Assembly (NCBI GenBank): GCA_033964015.1
Contig: CM066916.1
Coordinates: forward strand, 15,788,501 to 15,852,500
Length of the DNA: 64,000 bases
Direction: 5' to 3'
From: Scolanthus callimorphus
Lineage: Eukaryota; Cnidaria; Anthozoa; Actiniaria; Edwardsiidae
Positions 11,659 to 23,900 of this stretch are shown here, piece by piece (the first letter of the stretch is position 1; each line of letters begins with the position of its first letter). Below the pieces are notes generated by a model, which saw nothing but the letters and a program-made list of their open reading frames with translations, was not told where the DNA came from and made no database searches. A program made the position numbers and the translations under genes.

Positions 11659-11679
11659 CACGTGAGGTCAGCTCACGTG
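11659..11679. promoter_or_regulatory. Paired CACGTG E-boxes upstream of the GPCR
   Basis: CACGTG at 11659-11664 and again at 11674-11679 form an inverted arrangement (CACGTGA-ggtcagc-TCACGTG, one base asymmetric) about 320 bp upstream of the GPCR start. CACGTG is the core of bHLH sites (Myc/USF/MITF type). Regulatory function is inferred only from sequence and position. Confidence 0.35.
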
Positions 11680-14300
11680 CCCATGAGATTCCACGGCTTT
11701 GGCTTGATTTGCAATACTCTGAGTCGGAGGGAAAACTGGAACATTCGAACAATTGCCTTATCTTTAGGTAATTTCGCCCTTTCTTTACTTTTAATGTTCA
11801 GACATTAAGACTAACTATTTACCGTATCTGTCATCTCTCGTCCTCTTTAAAGTTGTTATTCGAAAATCGCCATTTCTTTTTTTCTTTTTCTATTCTCAAA
11901 TACCTTTCACGATTTCTTTGTTGTGTTGACTGGGAGTGTTGTTTACTTCGACGATGCAGTTTCATTGTGGAAATGGTTGTCAATGGATGTGACATTTTAA
12001 ACACAGTCGTAGACAGGTGCAAATAGGGAAATTTTGCAATTAAATTTTCTAGAACTAATCCGTCGGGAACCGCAAACAGACTATACAAATAAACACGCTA
12101 GAATGCAATTGCAACAAGCATCGGACATTTCGATAAAATAAGTACCTATCATATAATTAGCCACAATCAAATTGTATTCCGAGTAAGTCTCGAAAGCAAG
12201 TACTTTAACAAAAACATACAGATAAGGTCCGTAGGTATATACAAAAGGCTTTGAAAATAACCACCAGATTAATGTAGTAGCCACTGTTGGAAAGATGAGG
12301 AACAACCAGATACTCTCCAAATACGAGGAAATAGTTATTAAGTTTTTCAATTTTCTTTAAACGGGGAGGAAATAAACTTGATTGAAAACCTTCAATCTGA
12401 CTGCCTTGCTAATGATCGTGACAAGAGATATGATATATTTACTTGTGTTAGCTGGGGTAAGTACACGTTATTTAGTATTCGTATATAAGCTAGCATGCGT
12501 TCCTCAAGGTCATGGCAAAAGTAGATCCCAACGCCACCATTATATTCACCTGGTGGTAGCCGTATTAATATATATTGGTCATTTCTCGCGGGCTAACAAA
12601 GGCAAATTTCTAATCTAACCCGTGCTTTACGTTGCGGAAATTACGAATGTGAAGTGATTGAGGAAGGAAATAAGTAACAAGTTGATTACCTATCGAGTGT
12701 ATCGTGAGATCTCCCCAGGTAAGCGCCCTTAACATATCCCAAACATATATTTAGTCACAAAATATTCACTTGATTCAGTAGAAAACGCTAGAAACAAAAA
12801 CCCTGGAGGCATTATGTATAGGTAATCACATGGAGCCGAGTACAATTTGGGATTAATTTCACGGCAATTTGGAAAAAAATGAAGTGGTAATGAATCCCAA
12901 ATTTTACGAGGAACCCATGCGATATAAAAGGGCAAAATTCAGCGCGCGTGTTGACTGCAAAGCCAAAAAGAATGAAGAAACACTGTCAATCAAATTGAAC
13001 CAATCAGAAGGCATTTTAATTCGTTCATTCGTCAAAATTTGACATTGTTGACAGCTTTGAACAAACGCAAACGGCCTCTCACATGAACTTCCAGAATTGG
13101 AAAAGAAAAAAGAAACGTTCCAGCGTCCAATCGCAGCCAACTAATTTTGCCCTCAATTAAGAAAAAAAATGCCCTCGCTCTTAGCTAATCAGCATTCAGT
13201 AATTTTTCCCTGTATATTATAAAACTGATTACATTTACAGGGCAGTTTCTTCGTGAAAAAGACAAAATACCTATCTTCATATATACGTTAACAAGTTAGA
13301 CCATAATTGCATTTTTTGAAAAAAAGTTTCCCAAAATAATACATAGCCCTTCCATATAAAACCGGCGCGAGAAAGTTTTACCTATTTGTTAGAAATGCAA
13401 TGGCATATAGCTCTAGTCCAGCTCACCGAAAACCAAACGTTAAATTTGCTTTTACCATTGGGTGATCTATGCTTTTTTATAGTGTAAAATAAATATTTTA
13501 ATTAGGTTCTTTTATATGCTCCCATTAGTGCAAAGGGAAGTAATTCGTCATTGTATTTACACTAAAAAGTAAACTTCTGTCGTGTACGGTTGCCTAATGA
13601 AAGGGTTCTATTTTATTTTGACATATTTTGGGCAAAGGGCATACCAAATACAATTAATCAGGGCCCGACATCGCGACCAATATGTCGCCAATGGCGACTG
13701 GATTTGATGGTTTGGCGACCAGAAAATTCAACCTAGTCGCCAAATGGTGATCCCCCTTTTAGGGCTTGACTTTCCAAAGAATATTTAACTCATAATTGGG
13801 CGACAAGATTCTGTCCTATGCAACTTTTCCATTGTATATACGGAAGGGACCATGTGGAAAGAGTCTTTTATCACCTCAAAAAAAAAAAAAAAAAAAAAAA
13901 ACAGTGGGCAAACATGGTGATTTACGTTTCGGTAGTGTTTCCCAGTGATATGGATTATACCTGTGGGCCACCGTAAAATCGCATTGTTGTTGTTGACAGC
14001 TGTCGACAGCAACTGGTAGATCAGCTGCCTCTTTTGCGTGACCAAAGTCAGGTTTTTCAAATATCTTGATTCAGCTGGAGCTCCATTCATCCGATGATCC
14101 AATTTGTCCTCCTTAAGATGTGTTATTGAGGACATATAACATATATCACGCTAAAATTATTGGCTTCCGATGACAACCGCTTTGATTTGGCCCTAGCTGT
14201 GCTAGGAGTCATGCGAACTGGCTAATGGACGTAGATGTCATTCTATCAATAGAGCTCCCGTAACTATGTAGAAGGAGTAAAAGTCCCTTCCACAGTTACA
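11680..14300. other. Intergenic, no gene seen
   Basis: AT-rich sequence without credible coding potential. Visible items are a 20+ bp poly-A run at 13878-13901, a cluster of alternating gcgac/gtcgc words at 13670-13745 that can fold back, and the palindromic gacagctgtcgacagc at about 13996-14012. Confidence 0.5.
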
Positions 14301-14302
14301 GT

Positions 14303-14444
14303 ACAGTTCCTCGCTTTATGTGATTCAAATTGGAATTCTAACCTGTCGAGTCGAGTCTACCATTGACCAAACAATACATCGGTCAACGGTAGACTCGACG
14401 TCAGGCTAGAATTCCAATTTAAATCACAATAGCGAGGAACTGTG
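14303..14444. mobile_element. Short fold-back element
   Basis: Left arm acagttcctcgctttatgtg and right arm ending aatagcgaggaactgt are reverse complements over about 60 bp with few mismatches (shared 'ttggaattctarcctg' and 'gtagactcga'). No coding content. Confidence 0.75.
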
Positions 14445-14689
14445 GAAATAACTATTCCTCTGCACCTTATATGTTTCTGTCTGCACCGAAAAAAGGTAAA
14501 GTGTTTCGAAATATGCTCCCTTTTAGAAAAAGTAGCGCTTGAAAAGGCAAGTAGCTCTTGAAAAGGAGAGTTAATTTAATCAAGTAATTAACGTGGTATT
14601 GCAAAGAAAAAACTTCATAACCAAGTCCGTTGTTTCGCGCGCTGCGCAATTTCAAAACGACGCTTTGGGTTTGGGATTTTGAGTTTTTC

Positions 14690-14850
14690 TGTTCCGTCAG
14701 TCAAACCATCTAAGCCAATCAGGTCTTTGTCTGTTTCGCCAAATACAGTCGACTGGCTTTCTGTCGCGACGAAAACCCAGTTGACTGCACTAGGCGAAAC
14801 AGGACGAGGACTTGATTGGCTTAGATGGTTTGATTGGATGAACAGAATAA
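14690..14850. mobile_element. Fold-back element, 'catctaagccaatca' family
   Basis: Left arm tcaaaccatctaagccaatc and right arm gattggcttagatggtttga are perfect reverse complements. The centre contains ctgtcgcgac. A related element with the same layout and the same 'ctgtcgcgacatgtc' core lies at 22965-23105. Confidence 0.75.
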
Positions 14851-15111
14851 GTAAAATCAAATCAAGTTTTGAAAATTCCCAGCGCGAAGCAATGGTCATT
14901 ACAAAAATCATTTCATATTCAAAAGTGAGTAATTTTTAACGGACTATCATTTTCAATCACTGGTAAACAGAAAAGATTGTTCGTAAAATTCGTCTAATTT
15001 ATAATGAAATATGATAATTTGCTGTCAAGATTATTATTGCGAGGGCATGAAAACGAATCATTTTTGGGATCATTTAGTTAAATCCTACATTAAAGAGTGC
15101 ACGCTAGTTCA

Positions 15112-15331
15112 TAAGACCCCGTTCACACTAGATCGGTACAAAACTGGACCAGTACAATTCACACGGGACCTGTGGTACCGCACCAATTTCGGCACGGCTA
15201 GGCGTGCACGGTCCCGTGTGAACACTGTTGCAAAACGTTCCAGAATTGTACCGGTATCGTATGCACAGGCGGTACCGTGCCAGAATTGTACCGGTCCGGT
15301 TTTGAACCGGTCTCGTGTGAACGGGGTCTTA
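15112..15331. mobile_element. Palindromic MITE with TAAGACCCCGTTCACAC ends
   Basis: Terminal repeats taagaccccgttcacac and gtgtgaacggggtctta are exact inverses, and most of the 220 bp folds on itself (cggtacaaaactgg / ccggttttgaaccgg). No coding content. Confidence 0.85.
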
Positions 15332-15429
15332 GAATCAATAAAAGTTGTAACAATCAGCACGGTAGCAGTGAACTTCCCATTTCGGTATTTTCCCGTCTCA
15401 TTAGGGACTGTTCGTTAATTACGTCGCAG

Positions 15430-15560
15430 GGGGGGCTGGTGGTGTTTTCTGCTAATAGGTTTTGTGAAAACTTACCCCCGTACAAAAAAAGTGGTTTCAA
15501 TTTCTACCCCCTTCGAAAAACGGCTATTTGAAATTTTACCCCCCTCCCCCTGCGCGCTAA
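15430..15560. mobile_element. Short element with inverted CGCAGGGGG ends
   Basis: The left end acgtcgcagggggggctg and right end ccctccccctgcgcgctaat are inverted, with 'acccccgtac'-type internal repeats. About 130 bp and non-coding. Confidence 0.45.
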
Positions 15561-17914
15561 TTGACTAAGCTACAATGTAAGCATCAAAATGGCGTCTAAA
15601 CTAAGTACGATTGTTGAAGAGGATGTACCGGTAGAACAAGCTCTAACTGGCAAGAAAAGAGAGGAGAAGTTCGACAGAAACCTTTAGTAGGAAAGCTTTA
15701 GTTGGCTTAGGACACTCCGGATTTATACAGTGCTCTGCGTTTCACGCAATTGCACTCAATCTCAGTCCTAGTCTGTTGAAAATTTGCATGACACTGAAAT
15801 GCACCCCCCAAAAGTTTCGCGTGTTCTTGCTCGACTACCTAAAACCAGAAACATATAAGTGAGTTCAACGTTCAAAATTTCATTGTAAGGAAAGAGGTCT
15901 GCACGTAACCATCGCTTTTCTCGGTTTGTAGGCAAAAATGAACTGAGCTGGCTCGTGAAATTAGTAACGCATCCATGTAGGGTTACAGTCGATGTGAGGT
16001 ATTAAAAAATGAAATCATCATTCAAGCCTGAAGGAAAGGGTTCCAAAGGACCAGTATTTTGTTACTAAAAGTAAATAAAACTCATATCTTCGCGCCACCG
16101 TGTAATCGCGTTCGAAGAACGCAATTCTAATCTCGGCAAGCCAAGAAGATTTGAGCGATTTTCTTCACACTAGCCCTCGACATCAGACCGAGGCCACTAA
16201 TCAGGTTAGAAACCGGTTTTACAAGATTTGACGCATTCGAAATTTATCAAGTTCTCAGTCAACTTTGTTTCACATTTGCGACTGGTTCATCAAACTCTGT
16301 CGCTTAGTAATTCACCGCCACATCGGCCGCATTGAATGAAAATTCTTTCGCACACCGCCAAGAATAAAATGCCTAGAGATTTATTTTATCTGAGGGAAAG
16401 AGGCTGATCGTACAAAAAGATAACGGACAATCTAAGTCTTTGCAAGGCGATTCGTCTCTATGCAAACACCAAAGACATGGGCGGCCTACGAAAATCGATT
16501 AAGCGAATAATTTATCTGGTAAATCCTTTTGCACGTTTCCTTTCCTACAGTTACAGTTCGCTTCAATTCCAAGTTTTCAACTTCCGACACCCCTGGATAA
16601 TTCAGGTCGAAGGTTAGGCTTCTCTAAGAAAATTCTCAAGCAAAGCGTTCCACGCGGAAGACAAGTTTTCCTTCTCGTGTCTTGTTTGAATGAAATGAGT
16701 CTTGTCAAAAATAAGCTCCTTAGCAAGCCTTTCCCGTGTGTTTCAAAGATCAGAGAAACGTACGAGCGAAGTCAAATGATTTATGTCTGGCTTGTTGACA
16801 AGATTTGCTTTTTAAAAGAATGCAAAGAAACAGAGTTTGGTCGGCGTCCACTAAAAAAACAGTCACGGCACGTCACGCTCACATCTTGGCATGCGACACA
16901 AATAAAAACGGATAAGAAATAACGGAAAAGTCCTTCTTCGAACGCGTTTCTAATCTATGATTACTACTAGTTTATTTATTATATAGACAAACCAAAAAAA
17001 TATTCCAAATTGATTTCCAAGCACTTTCGTTTTGACCGATATCCTCACTAGTGAGGATATGGAAAATATGTCACTGAGGACCCGGATGTAGCTTCGTATG
17101 AGATCTATGAGTGGCGTATTTCCCAGTAAAACACTCGTGTCTATATAATAAGAATCACTAAGAGGGGGTCTGAGACTCTGCTAAAGGTAGAGACAAAAAT
17201 AATCAAATATAGTTTATCTATATCTATCTACTTATCTATAGGAAATACTTATGCTGCTACAGTACAAATACCGTTACACATGAATTCAAACCAGTAAAAT
17301 GGAACTAAAATGGAGCCCGAGGTACTCCATAAATCTCTTTCATCACAACTTTCTCCTTTATTTCGGGGGTCTTTAATTTCGTGATTTAACTAAGACGCGA
17401 GCGTTACTGTCACGAGCGTTACTGTCACGGTTCTTGAATTCTTTCAAGGCGAGTCATATAACAGTACTATAGCCCTGTTCACGCTGAAGTCATGCATTGC
17501 GTCCACCAGAGATCGATAGGTTCACAGAAAAAAGGATGCTATTTAATCTATGATTGGCACATTAGCTTTAGAATGGCAATGTGGATAACAGTGAATAGCG
17601 CCATGAGGTAGAAGATGACTGGGGAAGACAAGAAAAAGGTTGACTTGCCGACTATAGCATCTGTATTGCATATTGTTTCAGTTATTTTGTTGAAATGGTT
17701 GATTAGCAGGATTGTTATATACCACTTTCATGAAATTTAAGGCCCTGCAAACATATTTTTCGGTCCCATCACGAAATTACAGACTCATGAAAATTTTCAC
17801 GAAATTAAAGACCCGTGAAAAATAGAGAATAAGGTTATTATTTGTATAATATGTCAATCCATTGAACTGCAATAAAAATATAAACTATAGTCCTACATTT
17901 GGAAGGGCGTCTTT
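15561..17914. other. Intergenic, downstream of the ABCG2-like gene
   Basis: No credible gene. A perfect palindrome, gatatcctcac/gtgaggatatc-like (atatcctcactagtgaggat), occurs at about 17039-17061, and a (tatc)n-like patch at about 17215-17240. The last few hundred bases before 17915 probably include the 3' UTR of the ABCG2-like gene; two aataaa-type signals are not resolvable with confidence. Confidence 0.4.
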
Positions 17915-20900
17915 TTACTTGTCTTTTCTTACAAGGCGTAGCGATATGTAAGCGAAGAACAAAAAGATCAAGGTCATACATCCGAGAGCCAGCTCGTTGT
18001 ACCAGAGGTCATTGGGGTCCACTCCTTGCTGTCGGAGATAATCATCACCAGAAGGGCTAAAAATAGAACATACGCGTGTTTATTATATAAACACCAATGA
18101 AATACCGGGTGATCTCCCGTGCGAAAACTTGATATCTTCACACGTGAAAATAACATGTTATTTTGACATGTGAAAATATCACACTTGCCTTTGCTCAATG
18201 CTCGATTTTTAAGCTTAACTCAAATAAAATTTGAATTTGGTATTTCATTGATGATTATATAATAAACAGAACATTACATGACCGCTTGGAGATACGAATT
18301 TTATCTTCTCGTGTTAAAAATTGATCTCACTCGTTCGCTGCGCTCACTCGTGAGATAAATTTTCAACACTCAAAGATAAAATTCGTATCTCCGCGCGGCC
18401 ATGTAATATCCTCTATTTATACCATAGGTAAGGTAAGGTAAAATTTTTATTCATGCACGGTTAAAAATTCATAAGCTGTATATATAATTCACAATGTTAA
18501 TATAGATATAAATTTATCACTGAAAATTCAGCCATTCAGAATGCAGAAATGGCATTGGCTATTCGGCGGTATTCCACTCAATCATGCAGCGCATTTACGG
18601 AAAACGTTGTCTTTAATTTTCTGTAGCATGGTATAAGATATAATAATAACAATATAACATACATGAATTACTCAAGCGATTCCGCGCGCTGGTTGGTCGA
18701 GACGTTGGCCATATTTTGCTATATTCACCTGCTATATTCACCTATAGGTGAATATAACGTTGAAAGCATTGGGGGTCACGCGCGCACTGTCTCGGTAACT
18801 ATTCGCCGATTCGGCGACTAATTGTTAAGTATAACAAACATATATAATATATAATACATTTTATATAATATAGTTAAATACATATATAATATAGCTAGTG
18901 AAATCATTTTTCGCGTGGAGATGATTTCAGAGAAATGGGCGCAATCACATCTTTGTTCGACCAGCTAACCCGGGTTTACCTTTCTAAATAATCTTATGTT
19001 CAGGCTAAACCATGGATCGTATTAAAAAACTGGACTGGAAACTCCGGGTCACGTGGGGTATATGAGGCACGCTGATTAGTCAATTCCATTTCATAGATCA
19101 AAATATCTAGCTAGCTTTTATAGAAGCGCAAGGGGATAGGGAAAGGGAAGGGCGGGGAGGGGAGCGGCAGGGAGAGGCATGTTGCTCGTGAGTGGCTATA
19201 ACTGGTAAAATATCGAAAAAAATTCCGTTCATGAGGAAATGCCACTGTAGACGATTTTTGTGTATTAACACAAAAAATCTGTTGCGCGCATGTGGCTAAA
19301 CATGGGCTAGTCAAGGATATGTGTTCCAAGAAACAATATCGCGGGTAACATATTCGTGGTTAACCTTTTAGGCATAATCTCGCGTTTGGACAGGCGGAGA
19401 AAGCGTCGCTAGTACTCAATCCTTCGGAAGCACTTGGGAAGTACGTCAGTTATGTCAGATAAAGATTTACTTACCAAGTTATGTTTGTGCCGCAATTGAA
19501 TGTCATTCCTGCTAGTTCATTTGCTTCTAAATTCTGAAACAAAATAGGCAAAGCAGAGTAAATATGTCGGCCGGTAGCAGGGATGTCAACGGCAGTTTCG
19601 TAATCTCATTTGGGAGGGTATACCAATGGGAGCCCTTTTGAATGAATGATATGTTTAATTTCCAACAATTGCAGAAACCTGGATTACAGTTGGAGGGCCA
19701 GAAGAACTACAATATACGAAGATACATTACATGCAATATTCTAATGAAACATAATTACACAATTGGAGAAGCGTTTTGCAAACAGTTCTAAACAGTTGAC
19801 ATAGAGATCGGTCTTTTCACCAGACTCGAATGAAAGAATGCATTATCATTAACAGTCAGTAACGATTGTTGCATCGCCAAGCGTTCCAAATAGTTCATAT
19901 AAAACTTGTCCATCTTATCGGAAAATCTTGCCTTATGTCAAAAGTAAACTGGGTTTGACTTGTACGATGATCTGATATCTAGTTTTTGCTTCCCAGAACT
20001 ATGAAAATTCTCTCCCTGGACCTAGAAACGTTTCATTTTGACAAACAGTCCTTTGCACACCGTGAGTTGAGATCACCTGGAATAAAGCCTTCTTCGCAGG
20101 TGTCTGGTGTATCGGATAAATCCAGAAACATATAAGTGAGTTATATGTTTCTGATAAATCGTAAAAACAGGAACCGGAGAAAAAGTGGGCTAAAGTAAGA
20201 CGAGCTACCTGTGGTGAACGTGGGGCGAGCAAAAACAATTAAGCGTGGGGGTGGGGTCCATTTCCATGTGTCGCTTTGGTTGGAGAAGGAGCTACAGAAG
20301 ATATAATAAGCCGCTCTGCATTTTAAAGAGCCTGTGTTAGCCGCCATTTTGACAGCATAGCAATATACCAAGTCGGAGAAAACATCCATTTCCATCGACT
20401 GATTTTTGAAAATCTAGAGCAATTTTCTCGATTGAATTTGGTAAGTAAAGTCTGAAACTTTGTTTTTAGATGTTGATTTGGAGATTTGTACACGTAATTC
20501 CTCTTCTAATATCGAACGAAAGCAATAACAAAGGAGTGGCTGACACAGGATCTTGATTTAAGGATTCTCCATGCAGTATCTGGAATGTGCAGGCACACCG
20601 TTACAATCCCGTTCGATTTTTCTAGCAAGAGTGGGTGTGTCGTCCCCAGCTATATGATTAAGCAATAAAAGTACTTTCCGCGTGCTCTCTGCTTTCTTAC
20701 AAACAGCGAGGGGGATGTTGGGAGAACTGATCAAAACTTGAAAGACACGAGCCGAAGGCGAGTGTCTTTCAAGTTTTATCAGTTCGACCAACATTCCCCG
20801 AGTGTTTGTAAGAAACCAGAGAGCACGCAGAAAGTATTTTTATTGCTTTTAGAAAATAACATACACACGCGCGACAGCGTTGCGTGACAATCGTGTTTCT

Positions 20901-23900
20901 CAGGTCTCTTACAAACACGCTTTTAACCAATCAGAATGCGCACATTCTCAATACAACATAGGTGTTATTTTCTAATATTTATTGTCTTACACGATTTCAC
21001 CAATTGCTGGTAGCATTTATTTCAAATGTTGTGGTGACTACAAGGACGGCAGTTTCTTCTGATAGGACTCACCTGTAAGGAATATCTAAAGATGCTGATG
21101 TACTTAATCCATGCCAGCCACGAGCCTACGGAATCCAGGTTTAAGAGTAACCCGCTAAACACCTACAAGCGAAAAGAAAAACAACAAGATATTGCCATAC
21201 AGTATCACAGGTCTAGCCACTAGCAAATAATCTTAGGCCAATGCTGATTGGTCGATATTCCCGCTCGCCAAATATGGAAAAGCTTGATGTCCTTCTTCCT
21301 TTGACTTCCGGTTTCGTCTGCTTCCACAGACGCGGCAAAACGACTACGCATGCGCGAGTCCCTGTGGTGGCTTGTCACATTTTACAAGCTGGATTGGCTT
21401 CGAAAGGAAATTTCATCCATAATTTTAGCTTTTTCCTAGCTGTCCAAAGGTGCTTTCTCGTGTCCAAGCTTGAACTACTTGAAAACCAGAACTTGTTTGT
21501 TTAGCACAAATATGGCGACCATGGTCTTTTCTCTCCATTCGCCAACTTCAACTCTCATTTTCAACTCGGGTGCAAGCACCAAACCATGAGGTGCAAAAGG
21601 TATTTTGTTGAAGAACTAAAAACTTTACTTTTCTTAGATTTTGATTGAGGCTTCCGTATTTTTTCTACGGCTTCCGTTTTTGAATTTCGTGCAAGGTGTC
21701 AGGAAAGACCTGGACAGGAAGTGAGAAGCTGCGCGTGCGTAAGTACGTTTTGCCGCGGTGTCCCACAGCCTCCGACACAACCTCGTTCCCAGGGTCTTCT
21801 CGGTCGTTTTTCAAAATGGCGGTTAGTTCAGAGAAGACCCTGGGGGAGGCTGAGTCACATGACCGTTTCGAAACAAAGGAGAACCTCGTCCCCATGTCCT
21901 CAAACAGTGGTCATGTGACTCAGACTCCCCCAGGGTCTTCTCTGAGCTAACCGCCATTTTGAAAAACGACCGAGAAGACCCTGGGGACGAGGTTGCCTCC
22001 GACAATCAGCATGACCGAGAGGCCAATAGAAAAGCAGGTTTCAAAATCTTTCTGTAGCCAAACTCTTCTTCTCTGGTTGCTGTTATCTATAGGTTGGTGA
22101 AATGAGAAATGACTCACCATCATAAAGACATACGGTAGCGCTATCAGTAGGTTGGCGATAGCAAACGTCTTTACGCTGGCGCTGACGAAGAACGATAGCC
22201 CGCATGCGCAGAGTGACGTCAGCAATAACGTCAACACGAAGATGAAAAACTTGATGACGTCTAGTCGGAATCCTGCAACGATACGATGTGATGATGTTAT
22301 TAGTGACAAGTAGAAATGTAAAATAACGTGAATGTAAAATGTACTTGCTGTCCAAGAAACGATAATTAAAAAAAAAGTAATTTTTGTCCGCCAGAAAAAT
22401 ACCAAGTAAGAGAAGGATCCATTTCCATCGTCACACTGGAAGAAGTTCATGTAATAGCGGAGCTCCATAGCCTCATAGTTCATGTAATAGCGGAGCCCCA
22501 TAGCTACATGCAGGAGAAGAAGGAACAAAACAAAAGTGTATATGCATCGACCGATTCTGACATGGACTTTCGGTTTGTGCGTCCGTCAATCCGTTCGTCC
22601 GGCATCACACAGGAAAACCAAACGTCATCAAAAGAGAAAAGGTTTATATCTAAGGAAGGGATGAACCTCAGACAACCAAACTTGCGTGGAGTTGTCTAAG
22701 TGGCAAGGGGGATGCGATGAGGTAGTCACGTGGTATGACGTCATCGATGACGTCATCAAACCAGAAAAGGTAGAACCTCAGAGAACCAAACTTGGGTGAA
22801 ATTATCTAAGTGGCAAGGGGTGGTAGTGTTTGGTCACATGGTATGATGGTGACCGGCTGTGCACAATGGCTGCCTTTTTTCTCATTACAGCTGTTTTAGG
22901 TAACACGCGATCCAGCGCGTTCAAAACATCGAGAGAGCTTTTGACAGTTGGGCTTTCCTGTGTAGTCAATCAAACCATGTGAGCCAATCAGATCCTTGCC
23001 TAGTCTCGCCTAGTGCAGTGAATTGGCTTCTGTCGCGACATGTCTCGCAAGGAAGCCAATCGAATGTGCACTGAGTAAGGATATGATTGGCTCACACGGA
23101 CACGGATTGCCTTGATGGACAGCACAGAAAACCCAACTGCCAAACTCTGGCGGCAACGGCGAAGTCGCGTGTTACCTGAAACAGCTGTAACACAAAAATA
23201 TGTAACCGGGAGCTCCGCTTTTAGCGAGTGGCTAAATCTAAAAAGTATCGATCGATCCGTGTCCACACTACCGTATTGGTATCGTTTCTACCTGCCCACA
23301 CTAATGCGTTTTCGTTTGAAGAACAGGTCTTCACTAAGATTACTAAACAAGGAAAAAACTATCAAATTTTGTGTACTAAGAAGCCATAGAACTCCTTAGA
23401 AAAATAAAATAAGTGTGTTTTATTATTTTAGCTGTATAAAATACTGCGCCGCAGGTGAAAACGTTTTCAAAAGTCTTAATCCTAAAACAAAATTGTAATT
23501 ATTAATAAGTTATTCCTTTTTACCATAGCCCGCTAGTCCATTCTATAAGCTTTCCAACGATATACAGGTTGACATGTTTTGGTTAAACTAGCCGCGAAGG
23601 TTCTCAGTAACCTTAACAAAAATGTAAAAATCGATCAGGCGATGTGCCCAAAGACAGAGACGCCCCGTCTCAGCAAAAGCAGTATCAGATTTTATGTATA
23701 GTATTACCGCTTTTGTATTTGCTGTGACTCTTACCGATCATAAAGTAGACAATAGCGGAGAACCCTGTAATGGGGATCAGCCTCATGGGTATAATGTCAC
23801 ATAACACCTTGGCAAGGAAGTACGCGGATACCCTGTAATAACCGCCTGCAGATTCGTGCCTGTAACGACAATAGTTCACAGTGAAGACTGAATGGCAACT

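Noticed and set aside
15011..15418. 135-codon + frame
   Set aside because: It spans a palindromic MITE (15112-15331); both strands are open because the element is an inverted repeat.
21947..22528. 193-codon minus frame as a stand-alone gene
   Set aside because: Only its middle (22272-22118) is a real ABCG2-like exon with good splice sites; the rest is intron and MITE.
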